A stretch of 64,000 bases of DNA from Edaphobacter sp. 4G125. GTDB lineage: Bacteria; Acidobacteriota; Terriglobia; Terriglobales; Acidobacteriaceae. The translations under genes were made by a program, and so were the position numbers. Below are positions 35,003 through 44,239 of this stretch, in pieces. Below the pieces are notes generated by a model. That model had not been told where the DNA came from, did no database searches, and saw nothing but the letters and a program-made list of their open reading frames with translations. The first letter of the stretch is position 1; the number at the start of each line of letters is the position of its first letter. Where the stretch lies: positions 927,501 through 991,500 of the forward strand of contig NZ_CP060393.1 in the NCBI RefSeq assembly GCF_014274685.1, in the 5' to 3' direction.

Positions 35003-38000
35003 ATGATGACTGCAACAGGAGAGAGAAAGCCAGCACTTAAGAGAGAGCTATTTCATACTAAGGTGTTCAATAGAAGACACCTGTACTATCAGGCAAGGTG
35101 CCTGATACTTCCTCTGATGATCCTTCTGTTCGCTGTTTCTGCGTCGTATGGGCAGCTGATGACGTCTGACATCCTTGGAACGGTAACGGATAGCTCAGGA
35201 GCCGAGCTACCGAATGCTACCGTCACGTTGCGCAATGTTAATACAAACGATGTTCGTATCACGACGACCAGCAGCAGCGGCGATTACTCCTTTAGTCTTC
35301 TGAAGCCCGGACGTTACAGCATCAAAGTGGAGGCCACTGGGTTCAAGACCTCAAATACCGAGTTATCGGTTGAGGCTGGCGACCGCGCACGCGCAGATGC
35401 GCACCTTGAGGTGGGTGTTGCCAGCGAAACTGTCAATGTCGAGGCGCAAACCCCGCTGCTACAGGCTGATAATGCGACCGTAAGCTCCACAGTGACGGCA
35501 AAGGCAGTGCAGGATCTGCCTCTGAATGGGCGGAACTTTGTCCAGTTGGTGCAGATTGTTCCTGGTGCTAATGAGGGGCCGGGAAATGGCCTGACCAGTG
35601 GCGGACGCCCGGATGATCGGCGTACCAATGCGGCAGGTTTTTCGGTCAATGGCCAGGATGACACGCTGAACAACTGGGTGGTCGATGGAATCGACGACAA
35701 CGAGCGCGTCATCGGCACGATTGGTATCAAGCCGAACGTTGAAGGTATCCAGGAGATCACAGTCCAGACCAACAGCTATGCTCCAGAGGCCGGCCGTACG
35801 GCAGGAGGCGTAATCAATATCACCACGCGCTCGGGCTCAAACCAGTTCCATGGCAGCCTATATGAGTTCTTCCGAAACGATATTTTCGACGGACGCAGTG
35901 TGTTGCAGACGAACGGCAGTAAGCCGGAGCTGCGCCAGAACCAGTTCGGCGGCAGCATCGGTGGACCGATTATTCGCGACAAGACCTTCTTCTACTTCGA
36001 TTACGAAGGCCTGCGGCAGGTGACGGGCGTGACGTATACGAAGACGGTTCCTACGCTGTCGGAGTACAACGCGATTAACAGCATTGGCGGGAGCTCACCC
36101 CAGCAGCTTCTGTCGGCGGCTAATGGCACGGCCGGTCGTGCCATCGATCCAATTGCATTGAACTACCTGAAGCTCTTCCCCGCGCCGAACGCCGGCCCGG
36201 TCGGACAACTGACGAACAACTACATCACGAGTCCGAATAAGACTCAGACCAGCAACACCTATGACGCTCGTGTCGACCACAAGATTGGTGCAAATGATCA
36301 ACTGTTTGGCCGGTTCTCGTACAACACAGTCAATACGTTTACACCTCCTGGACTGGGGACACAGAGCGGCTTGCAAATCAGTGGCGGTCGTTATGACTTC
36401 GATGGTCCCGCGACGGATGTAGCTCAGCAATATGTTATTGGGTATACGCATCTCTTTACATCGAACCTCGTGCTCGACCTGAGAGCAGCGTTTACACGCA
36501 TCAATAACCTCTCGCTTCCGCTGAACTATGGCAAGAATGCGAATACACAGGTTGGTTTCCCTGGGAGTCACACATTCACGGCTGTGGCGAATTCGCTGAC
36601 TCCGGTTTCGGTTGGTCCGTTCGCGGATATTGGTGACGGGGCGTATGTTCCGCTGCAAGACATTGATAACACCTTCCAATATGCTGGCACACTGAGCTGG
36701 ACTAAGGGCACTCACAATATCAAAGTGGGAGCGAGCTACATCCGCAGGCAGGCGCGCAATGTACAGAGCGCGTCAGCGACGGGAGCTTACCAATTCAATC
36801 TTCCAACCGATAGTAATGCCGACCAGTTGACACAGCAGAACAATCAACTGGCATCGACGCTGGTAGGGGCATACGCCAGCATGACACGTAACTATAACTT
36901 GTTTGCGCCGGACTATCGCACTTATGAGCCAAGCTTTTTTGCGCAGGATAGCTGGAAAGTGGTTCCAAAGCTGACCTTTGTCTATGGTGTGCGCTATGAC
37001 ATCTTCACCCCGTTTACTGAGGCACACAACCACATCTCAAACTTTGATTACCTGCAGGCGCTGGCGTCAAATGCATCGACGATCAACTCAGCGCTAAAGG
37101 TTGCTAATCAGAACGGTGTTGATGGGAGAGTGAACATTCCAATCGACTACACAAACGTGGCTCCTCGCATCGGCTTCTCGTTGTCAGTAGCTCCTACTAC
37201 TGTGGTACGCGGCGGCTATGGTCTGAGCTTCTTTCCGGGCAACTATACATCGAATGCAGACCTGAAGAATGCTCCGTTTACATCGAACTTCAGCCCTGCC
37301 TGCCAGTCTGCATTGGCAGTCCAGATTGAGACGCAGCTGGGACAACTCGCAGGACAAAACCCAAGCTGCGCAACAATTTCTGGCGCACCTACCGCCCTGG
37401 ATCAAGGTCTGCCGGTTCCGGTAGCTCCTGATATCACTAACCTTGCGGGTATTCCGGGACTCTCATTTGTGGCAGAGGCTCCGAAATTCCGCTCGGCGAT
37501 GATTCAACAGTTCAATCTGCAGATCCAACAGCAGTTTGGTGCGAACGTCTTCACGATCGGTTATGTCGGCAACATCGGCCAACATCTACCGGAGTCGATC
37601 AACAACATCAATCAGCCGAAGCCGTACAATCCACTTGCTCCGCTGGGAAGCCCAACGAATCCTGTAGGCGGCGCGCGGCCTTTGAATCCACTGCTGCCAA
37701 ATCTTTCCGGTGTCAGCTATATCGACAGTGGTGGTGTTTCGAACTACAGCGCATTGCAGGCTTCATTGCAGCGCCGCTTTACTAATGGGCTTGCCTTCGA
37801 CGCGAACTATACCTGGGGCAAGGCGATGAGTGATATCACCGGCTTCTCGCAACAGGGTTCGAACCAGGGATGGAGCAACGCCGATCCGACTCGCATTCGC
37901 CAAATCGAATACGGCATTGCCGAGAACGATATTCAGAACCGCTTCGCTCTCTCGCTGAACTACGAACTGCCGTTTGGCAAGAGCTTTACGGGAATGAAGA

Positions 38001-38521
38001 AGTTTGCTTTGGGCGGATGGCAGATGAACACGATCACCATCTGGCAGAGCGGAAAGCCATTCACAATTACCAGCACCGGAAGCGGTGCAGACAATCCTGT
38101 GGAAAGCGATGGCTTGAGGCATGGTTACAGCAACCGTGCAACACCACAGAACAGCGGCGGTAATGATCGTCCTAACCAGAATGGCGATGCTCGCGGTTCA
38201 AGGTCGAATTCGCAGTTCTTCAACACGGCAATGTTCTCTCCGCAACCTCTGGGAACAGTTGGAACTACGCATCGTAATGCGCTGTTTGGTCCTAACTTCC
38301 GTCATGTCGATCTTTCGCTATTCAAGAACTTCCCGTTAACGGAGCGGTTGAACCTGCAGTTCCGTGCAGAGAGTTACAACATCTCAAACACACCGAATTT
38401 CTATATCGGGAACGGAACTTCAACGTCACAGTTCGGCAGCGCAACCTTCGGACAAATCTCGCAGACTGATCCTAATTACACGCCACGGCTGTATCAATTT
38501 GCTCTTAAATTGCAGTTCTAA
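35003..38521 (+). CDS. TonB-dependent receptor, Oar-like
   Basis: 1172 aa from ATG 35003; a second ATG at 35006 has better spacing (5 nt) from GGAGAGG. There is a long basic N-region before the signal-peptide core (about residues 32-50, LILPLMILLFAVSASYG). The carboxypeptidase-regulatory-like domain is at 55-145 (LGTVTDSSGAELPNATVTLR). The plug is at 150-270 (LPLNGRNFVQLVQIVPGANE, then FSVNGQDDTLNNWVVDGIDD). The barrel ends in QFALKLQF. It diverges from the membrane regulator at 33442-34752. Ligand unknown. A long hairpin follows. Confidence 0.93.
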   Translation: MMTATGERKPALKRELFHTKVFNRRHLYYQARCLILPLMILLFAVSASYGQLMTSDILGTVTDSSGAELPNATVTLRNVNTNDVRITTTSSSGDYSFSLLKPGRYSIKVEATGFKTSNTELSVEAGDRARADAHLEVGVASETVNVEAQTPLLQADNATVSSTVTAKAVQDLPLNGRNFVQLVQIVPGANEGPGNGLTSGGRPDDRRTNAAGFSVNGQDDTLNNWVVDGIDDNERVIGTIGIKPNVEGIQEITVQTNSYAPEAGRTAGGVINITTRSGSNQFHGSLYEFFRNDIFDGRSVLQTNGSKPELRQNQFGGSIGGPIIRDKTFFYFDYEGLRQVTGVTYTKTVPTLSEYNAINSIGGSSPQQLLSAANGTAGRAIDPIALNYLKLFPAPNAGPVGQLTNNYITSPNKTQTSNTYDARVDHKIGANDQLFGRFSYNTVNTFTPPGLGTQSGLQISGGRYDFDGPATDVAQQYVIGYTHLFTSNLVLDLRAAFTRINNLSLPLNYGKNANTQVGFPGSHTFTAVANSLTPVSVGPFADIGDGAYVPLQDIDNTFQYAGTLSWTKGTHNIKVGASYIRRQARNVQSASATGAYQFNLPTDSNADQLTQQNNQLASTLVGAYASMTRNYNLFAPDYRTYEPSFFAQDSWKVVPKLTFVYGVRYDIFTPFTEAHNHISNFDYLQALASNASTINSALKVANQNGVDGRVNIPIDYTNVAPRIGFSLSVAPTTVVRGGYGLSFFPGNYTSNADLKNAPFTSNFSPACQSALAVQIETQLGQLAGQNPSCATISGAPTALDQGLPVPVAPDITNLAGIPGLSFVAEAPKFRSAMIQQFNLQIQQQFGANVFTIGYVGNIGQHLPESINNINQPKPYNPLAPLGSPTNPVGGARPLNPLLPNLSGVSYIDSGGVSNYSALQASLQRRFTNGLAFDANYTWGKAMSDITGFSQQGSNQGWSNADPTRIRQIEYGIAENDIQNRFALSLNYELPFGKSFTGMKKFALGGWQMNTITIWQSGKPFTITSTGSGADNPVESDGLRHGYSNRATPQNSGGNDRPNQNGDARGSRSNSQFFNTAMFSPQPLGTVGTTHRNALFGPNFRHVDLSLFKNFPLTERLNLQFRAESYNISNTPNFYIGNGTSTSQFGSATFGQISQTDPNYTPRLYQFALKLQF

Positions 38522-38573
38522 AAAGTCTCCCTCCAGTGCGCATAAATTGCTTCTAGCGCTGGGGGGAGACTTT
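38522..38573 (+). terminator. long stem-loop after the TBDT gene
   Basis: AAAGTCTCCC (38522-38531) pairs with GGGAGACTTT (38564-38573), and the stem extends inward through TCCAG/CTGGG and GCG/CGC. The A and T tracts at its base make it usable from both strands, between the convergent receptor and mannosidase genes. Confidence 0.7.
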
Positions 38574-38655
38574 GCACGCTTTGGCAATGAAGTAAAAGCG
38601 AACTGTCTATACGAACAGTTCGCTCCACGTAATTGTCTTATCTAAATTCTTGAAT

Positions 38656-41600
38656 TCAGCGAGTGTTGTTGGTTGAAATTTTACGGGAATGCCAGAAAGT
38701 CTCTCCGCGCGTTGGATATAGGAGGCGGACAGTATTAATGGAGTAAGCTCCTACATCAACCCCAAGTTCATTCCCGTGAAGAGAGGGGTGTGAACTGGTA
38801 GCGCTATCATCTCGTTCCATCAGGTCTGTCTCGGATGCCTTTGTCGCCCCACTGGGGATTGTGAGCTTGGCCTGCGTATCTTTTCCAGCCCACTCGTAGA
38901 AACGAAGGATCAGGCTATTGCCGTCCTCGCTCTTTTTCATTGCGGTTAGAACCAGGTTTTGCGGAGTAACGCGGATAAGGGATTGTTGTGCTGGAAGGTC
39001 ACCGACGTGAGATTCGGTTTGCAAGGCCTGCATCTTGTAGTTGAATTCGTAGGCACGCAGCACAGTGTCGGCCTGCTTCCATGAACCGCCGTGCGGATAG
39101 AGCGAGTAGCTGAAGTGCTGATGCCCGCGATCGGCAGTCGGATCAGGATAGAGTGGGGCACGCAGCAGCGAGAGGCGGAGTACGTTTCCGAGCGCGTCAT
39201 AACCATACTTCGAGTCGTTGATGAGGCTGAATCCATGTTCATTGTTCCCGAGATCGGCCCAGCGTAGTGCTGGAACTTCGAAGCGAGCCGCATCAACGGA
39301 ATTATTGCGGGAGGTACTGCGCTCAATGCTTCCATAGGGAATCTCGTAGGTAGCCGTAGAGCTGGTTGCGGTGAGGGGGAAGCTGGCCTTGAGAAGAACA
39401 TGTGTCTCGTGCCAGTCGATGTCGTTGACTACGTCGACCTGAGGGGTGGCAGCGTAGAGAGTGATGTCCTGCACAAATGTGGATTTGCTCCAGTGGCGAG
39501 TGATACGAATAACTTCACGAAGCGGGCCGCGCTCGATGGTCTCGATGCTAGAGACCGCCATAAGGTCGGTTTCCTGCTTGCCGTAGTCCTTATCGATGTT
39601 CCATGCGTCTTCGACGCGGATGCTATCGAGATTATGTTCGGTAAGGCTGCGTCCGGTATCGACGAAGGTTTCAAGCTTGTTACCGCACTGACCCGGCATG
39701 ATGCTTTCGAACTTCTCGGCTTTCTGATAGAGGCTGGTGATGCAGCCTGTCTTCGGATCGAGCGTGACGCGGAGGAATGCGTTCTCCATGGTGGTTCCAT
39801 GCAGCGCGAGATCGCTCGTAACCTTGCGCTGGCCGGGGACTGCGTGGAGGACGGTATATCCGACAGAGGGTACGTTTCTGGGCTGGAGAAGCAGATGATA
39901 GGTGTTCGTTGCTTCGTCTTTGGACAATACCTGCATGAGCACAGGTTGATTGTCGGCGCCGAGTACGCTGATGCCATTGGGGGTGGGCTGGGGCATCTGC
40001 ACGGAAGCAGTGACGATGCCGGAACGGTCCCAGCTCAATGGATTCCAGATAACGATGGGTATGCCGGGTTGTGCCGCTGTGTTGATGTGACTGTTGAGTT
40101 CACGGAGTGCATCCCCTGTTGCTTCGTTGGCGATCCGATGTGCTTCGTCATAGTCGCGTTGCGCGTCCTGATATACGGCGGCGATGGCGGTTCCGGCGGC
40201 GACGTCATGGAACTCGTTGAAGGCCTTTTTCTTCCATGCTTCAGTGAGTTGTTTACCAGGATATTCGAGGCCGCTGAGCCATGCGAGCGAGGAGTATTTC
40301 TCGGCATCGAGCAGCCATTCATCACTGTGGCGCATGTTGGACTTTTGGATTGCCTGGCTGGTAAATGTACCGCGGTGATGCTCGAGATAGATTTCGTCGT
40401 TCCACACGGGCAGGTGAATCTTGCCATCGAGTTGAGCAGGAAGGTGCGTGTCACCGGCGGCTAGGGTCTTATAGTTCCAGACAGGCACTCCGGATGTGCT
40501 AATGCGCGGGTTCATATCGTTGAAGAACGATTGCGAGGTGCGGAACTCGACGCGCGGGTAGATGCGGTTGGGGTTGGACCAATGGATACCGTTCTCAATC
40601 GACTCGCGCGCGCCGGTGATGTTGAGCCGCCCGAGGCTGGGGCCGTAGACGTGCATCAGTTCTTGTTGACCTGGATTGAGCTTGATCGCAACGGCGAGGT
40701 CGCGTGCCATCTCATCGGCTTCGGTTCCTTGCACGATGTCGTGCGGGAAGTAGGAGAGGACACGGCTGCCATCGGGTGACTGCCACCAGAAGAGCTTGAG
40801 CGGGAGTTGATTGGTGTCGTTGTAACGAAGCTTCTGAGTGATGAAATAGTCGATGCCCGACTTCTTATAAATCTGCGGGAGCTGCCAATCGTAGCCGAAG
40901 GAGTCGACATTCCATCCAATTTTGACGTCGACGTTGAACTTTTGCTGGAAGTAGCGTTTACCAAGCAAAAGCTGACGGACCTGCGATTCGCCGTCGGTCA
41001 TGTTGAGGTCAGGTTCGACCCACATGCCGCCAACTAGCTCCCAGCGTCCTTCTTTTACACGTTTCTGAATTTCAGCAAATATCCCAGGGAACTTCTCTTC
41101 CATCCATTCGTAGTACTGCGCGCTGGACTGCGACAAGGTGTATTGAGGGTATTCGCGCATCATTTGAAGCGCGCTGGAGAAGGTATAGCGTACCTGGTCG
41201 ACGGCTTCGGAAGCTGTCCAAAGCCAAGCTGCGTCAATATGTGCGTCGCCGGTGAGCTGGATGAAGAATTTCTTGAGTAGCGGTTTCAAAGGCTCGAGTG
41301 CAGCTTGTGCCTTGATGAGCGAAGCGTCGAATGCAGGCTGATCGTTGCGATCGAGTGAGGCGAGACTGACAGAGGTGGCTGCGGAGTCGAGAAGCTTTTC
41401 CTGTGAGGCGAGCTCGGCCGGATCTTTGATGATGGTGGGGAGAAGTTGCGCGGCTGAGACCAACTCAGTGGCAAATGCAGTGGGATCGGGGCGAGTGGGG
41501 AGGAAGTTGACCGCGACAAAAGCACCTTCGAAATGCTTGACCTCATAGGTGAGCGGCATATGTACAGCGATCAGGACCTTATCGCCCGGCCTCGCGCTTT

Positions 41601-42087
41601 CGATGAGAGTGCGTCGCGTGAGGTATGTGCCTTCGTCGACGCGCTGGCCATTGAAATAGATAGTTTCGTAAAAATAACCGCGACCCGGACCGAAGCCGCC
41701 GACATCAATCTTGAAGGTAATACCGGTACCAGTGAGATCGTATCCGTTGAGAGTTTTGGGGATCTCGATCCAGCGGCGAAGCCAGAGCTCTTTCGGAGAG
41801 GCGTAGAAGGGGAGCTGGACTGTCTTCCAGCTGGAGGTATCGAGATCGGGGCTCTCACCGTGTTCAACAGGGCCTTCATGGTACTGCCAGTCGCGCGCGT
41901 CGAGTGCATCAAAGGAGGAGAGACGCTGGACAACAGCCTGAGCCGGAGCGGAGAACTGATAGGAGTTCGGAGAAGGGGACTGTGCCAGCAATGGAGCATA
42001 AAGGATAAAGACCGCAATCCAACCAAGTATGGAATGCTTTGCAGACAACCGAGATCTATCTGTGGAACTGTGATTTACCGAATGCAC
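38656..42087 (-). CDS. secreted GH38 alpha-mannosidase
   Basis: 1143 aa from a GTG at 42087 with GGAGG 7 nt upstream. Signal peptide core about residues 20-36 (ILGWIAVFILYAPLLA). An N-terminal beta-sandwich region (40-270) precedes the GH38 catalytic barrel: zinc ligands His283 and Asp285 in DAHIDAAW, the WVEPDLNM loop, and nucleophile Asp395 in GWNVDSFGYDW. Residues of about 530-1120 are the helical bundle and beta-domains of GH38. It cleaves terminal alpha-linked mannose and is probably periplasmic. It is the last gene of the operon that starts at 49229. Calcium- or zinc-type specificity cannot be read. Confidence 0.92.
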   Translation of the reverse strand: MHSVNHSSTDRSRLSAKHSILGWIAVFILYAPLLAQSPSPNSYQFSAPAQAVVQRLSSFDALDARDWQYHEGPVEHGESPDLDTSSWKTVQLPFYASPKELWLRRWIEIPKTLNGYDLTGTGITFKIDVGGFGPGRGYFYETIYFNGQRVDEGTYLTRRTLIESARPGDKVLIAVHMPLTYEVKHFEGAFVAVNFLPTRPDPTAFATELVSAAQLLPTIIKDPAELASQEKLLDSAATSVSLASLDRNDQPAFDASLIKAQAALEPLKPLLKKFFIQLTGDAHIDAAWLWTASEAVDQVRYTFSSALQMMREYPQYTLSQSSAQYYEWMEEKFPGIFAEIQKRVKEGRWELVGGMWVEPDLNMTDGESQVRQLLLGKRYFQQKFNVDVKIGWNVDSFGYDWQLPQIYKKSGIDYFITQKLRYNDTNQLPLKLFWWQSPDGSRVLSYFPHDIVQGTEADEMARDLAVAIKLNPGQQELMHVYGPSLGRLNITGARESIENGIHWSNPNRIYPRVEFRTSQSFFNDMNPRISTSGVPVWNYKTLAAGDTHLPAQLDGKIHLPVWNDEIYLEHHRGTFTSQAIQKSNMRHSDEWLLDAEKYSSLAWLSGLEYPGKQLTEAWKKKAFNEFHDVAAGTAIAAVYQDAQRDYDEAHRIANEATGDALRELNSHINTAAQPGIPIVIWNPLSWDRSGIVTASVQMPQPTPNGISVLGADNQPVLMQVLSKDEATNTYHLLLQPRNVPSVGYTVLHAVPGQRKVTSDLALHGTTMENAFLRVTLDPKTGCITSLYQKAEKFESIMPGQCGNKLETFVDTGRSLTEHNLDSIRVEDAWNIDKDYGKQETDLMAVSSIETIERGPLREVIRITRHWSKSTFVQDITLYAATPQVDVVNDIDWHETHVLLKASFPLTATSSTATYEIPYGSIERSTSRNNSVDAARFEVPALRWADLGNNEHGFSLINDSKYGYDALGNVLRLSLLRAPLYPDPTADRGHQHFSYSLYPHGGSWKQADTVLRAYEFNYKMQALQTESHVGDLPAQQSLIRVTPQNLVLTAMKKSEDGNSLILRFYEWAGKDTQAKLTIPSGATKASETDLMERDDSATSSHPSLHGNELGVDVGAYSINTVRLLYPTRGETFWHSRKISTNNTR

Positions 42088-42159
42088 TCAATGTCCTCCG
42101 TAAAGATGTGTAGTGTGTTTCGTGACGGCCGGCCTTATTAATAGGAGCGGTTTCCGATT

Positions 42160-44169
42160 TCATTTCCAGAAGATAGGCGTCGGGTTTTCTTCATAAAAAT
42201 TGATCGTTGTTGGTGTAGCCAAATCGATCAACTGGCTCAAATCAAAGGCTTGATAAAGATCGAGACAAACTAATTCGGGAGTTTCTGCGTAAGAAAACTT
42301 TCCGTTAAATAATTCAGACAAAGAAGTGATTCCTTCCTCCGCTTTGAGGGAAGAGAAGCGCTTCGGTTCCAGTGCTGCTGCTACCAGTGCCACGGCCTCG
42401 GAGCGAGGACCTTGAGTCAAGAGATCGATCTTTTGTCCTGAATAGGGAGCAGTGTATTTCACGGCTCCAGGCGAGGAACTTCCATCAGTATTTGAATCGG
42501 ATAGCCATTGGGTGACGCTAACTACTTGGGCCGCTTCGATTCCAAGCGGGCGTTCACCGACGGTATTCAGCATCTGGGCCGCGTTGCTGAGATTCGGACG
42601 TTCCGGGGTTCCGGGTATGCTATCTCCAAATAGAATCGGGTCAAGCAGTAGGACGCGATATCCCCGACTCAGCAGATTCCCCGCTTCGACTGCGAGAGAA
42701 AGGCGTCCCTTATCGGAAATCAAAAGGGCAGTCTTGTTCGTAGCTCTGACCGACGACTGCACCAGAACGCCTGTAGCGCTTAGGCCATTGCTGAACTCAA
42801 AGCGATATCCCCGACTCTCGATCCCTTTATCGCGGGAAGCACTTACCGGCCAGGCATGCGTTACATTAACTGTTTCAAATCGTGTGATGCTGCGAAGCAC
42901 TTCCCGGCTCTTCTCCAACTCAGATGGTCGGATGCGATTGTGATGGATTTGCTCCGCCATTTTTCGTGCGAGGCCGATGATCGTGAGGTTATCTTTCGGA
43001 AGACCGACAATCAGGTCTTCTGCAGAGAGCACCTCTTCATCAGTATCTGGATCTTCTTCGGCGGAGGTTTGCAGATGGAACTGGTCTTTTAAAAAGCGGT
43101 ACGATTGAAGGCGGCTATCAAGTTGATAATTGTGCGTTCCAGGATCGTCATTCTGGTACCACTGAAGATTGTCCGGATGATGGACCGCTGCATAGAAAGG
43201 CTTGATGTCATCGTAGACTCCTTGCTTTACTATGCCGGAGCGGAAGCAGCAATCATCCATCGAGTTGTAGATCAATAAGGTCGGCCGAGGTACTCGCAGC
43301 GTCATCAACTGAGCATAGTCAGCGCTCGCACGCACATCGGGGGCGTTCTGTTCAGCATCGCCTGCATATTCTGGATGCTCGACCGCAGTGGTTAACGAGC
43401 TGAACCCGGCAACTGGAATCGATGGACCAATGCGCTCATCGAGCGTGCTGAGAAGCATGGTCTGCCACCCGCCTCCGGAGAGACCTGTCATCGCGATACG
43501 TTTCCGGTCAACACGTGGATCCTCGTAAAGGAAGTCGAGTCCACGACGCATGGCGAGATAAAAGAGTCCAGCGCCATTCGCCCCTGCAAGATCAAGCAGT
43601 CCAATATTATTGTGGGCGTTTTCGCCGGAGGCCAGTTCGCCGAAGCCTATCCATTCCAAGTTCAACGCCAACATCCCGTGGCGGGCTTGATTGATGCAGC
43701 GTTTCTGTTTGTGTTCCACGGCCTTTCCACCCGGCCCGTGGCCATTCACATTCAATACGGCAGGCATGTTGGGAGTTAGATGGTCGGGTTCATAGAGCAG
43801 AGCTGCGGAATAGAAGCCGGGAACAATTTCGTAGCGATACTTGACGATTCGGTAACCTTTTCGCTCGATGACTCCGACGCGTTCAAACTTTGGGGCAGAA
43901 TTGATCCACTCTTCCGGCCAGCCATGATAGATGGTCGCAAGAGCATGTTTTCGCAATGTCTCCGCTTGTTGGTGAAGAGCTGTCTTGGAACTAGCAGGAG
44001 GAAGTGCCGGAACTTTCTTCAAAAGGAAGTGTCGCAGCTCATCGGTGACGACGGTTGGGTCCTGTAGCTTCTGTTGCAGCAGAGGATCCAGTACCTTGCG
44101 AGTGGTCTGCGCCGATAAGCCGATTGAACAGGCAAGAAGAGATAAGCCGAGTGTCCCAATCTTTTTCAT
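42160..44169 (-). CDS. secreted tandem alpha/beta hydrolase (acetyl-xylan-esterase-like)
   Basis: 669 aa from the ATG at 44169; the open frame reaches a TTG at 44226 without support. Signal peptide is residues 1-20. The first half is an alpha/beta hydrolase like CE7/CE15-type or dienelactone-hydrolase-like esterases: PAVLNVNGHGPGG, NLEWIGFGE, nucleophile Ser231 in G-L-S-G-G-G, Asp in YNSMDDC and a His candidate in DPGTHNYQLD. From about residue 450 the fold seems to repeat without a nucleophile elbow (KTALLISDKGR, GYRVLLLDPILFGDS). It follows the TBDT in the operon (70 nt) and precedes GH38 (72 nt). It may remove ester groups from the glycan. Confidence 0.82.
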   Translation of the reverse strand: MKKIGTLGLSLLACSIGLSAQTTRKVLDPLLQQKLQDPTVVTDELRHFLLKKVPALPPASSKTALHQQAETLRKHALATIYHGWPEEWINSAPKFERVGVIERKGYRIVKYRYEIVPGFYSAALLYEPDHLTPNMPAVLNVNGHGPGGKAVEHKQKRCINQARHGMLALNLEWIGFGELASGENAHNNIGLLDLAGANGAGLFYLAMRRGLDFLYEDPRVDRKRIAMTGLSGGGWQTMLLSTLDERIGPSIPVAGFSSLTTAVEHPEYAGDAEQNAPDVRASADYAQLMTLRVPRPTLLIYNSMDDCCFRSGIVKQGVYDDIKPFYAAVHHPDNLQWYQNDDPGTHNYQLDSRLQSYRFLKDQFHLQTSAEEDPDTDEEVLSAEDLIVGLPKDNLTIIGLARKMAEQIHHNRIRPSELEKSREVLRSITRFETVNVTHAWPVSASRDKGIESRGYRFEFSNGLSATGVLVQSSVRATNKTALLISDKGRLSLAVEAGNLLSRGYRVLLLDPILFGDSIPGTPERPNLSNAAQMLNTVGERPLGIEAAQVVSVTQWLSDSNTDGSSSPGAVKYTAPYSGQKIDLLTQGPRSEAVALVAAALEPKRFSSLKAEEGITSLSELFNGKFSYAETPELVCLDLYQAFDLSQLIDLATPTTINFYEENPTPIFWK

Positions 44170-44239
44170 AACGTTACTACGGTAAAGAGATTGACCTTGC
44201 GACGGAAGAGCAAACTTCCGCCGCAAGGTGTTGAGGGTA

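Noticed and set aside
39400-40464. 354-codon plus-strand frame antisense to the GH38 gene
   Set aside because: GH38 motifs are intact on the minus strand and the antisense product shows no family.
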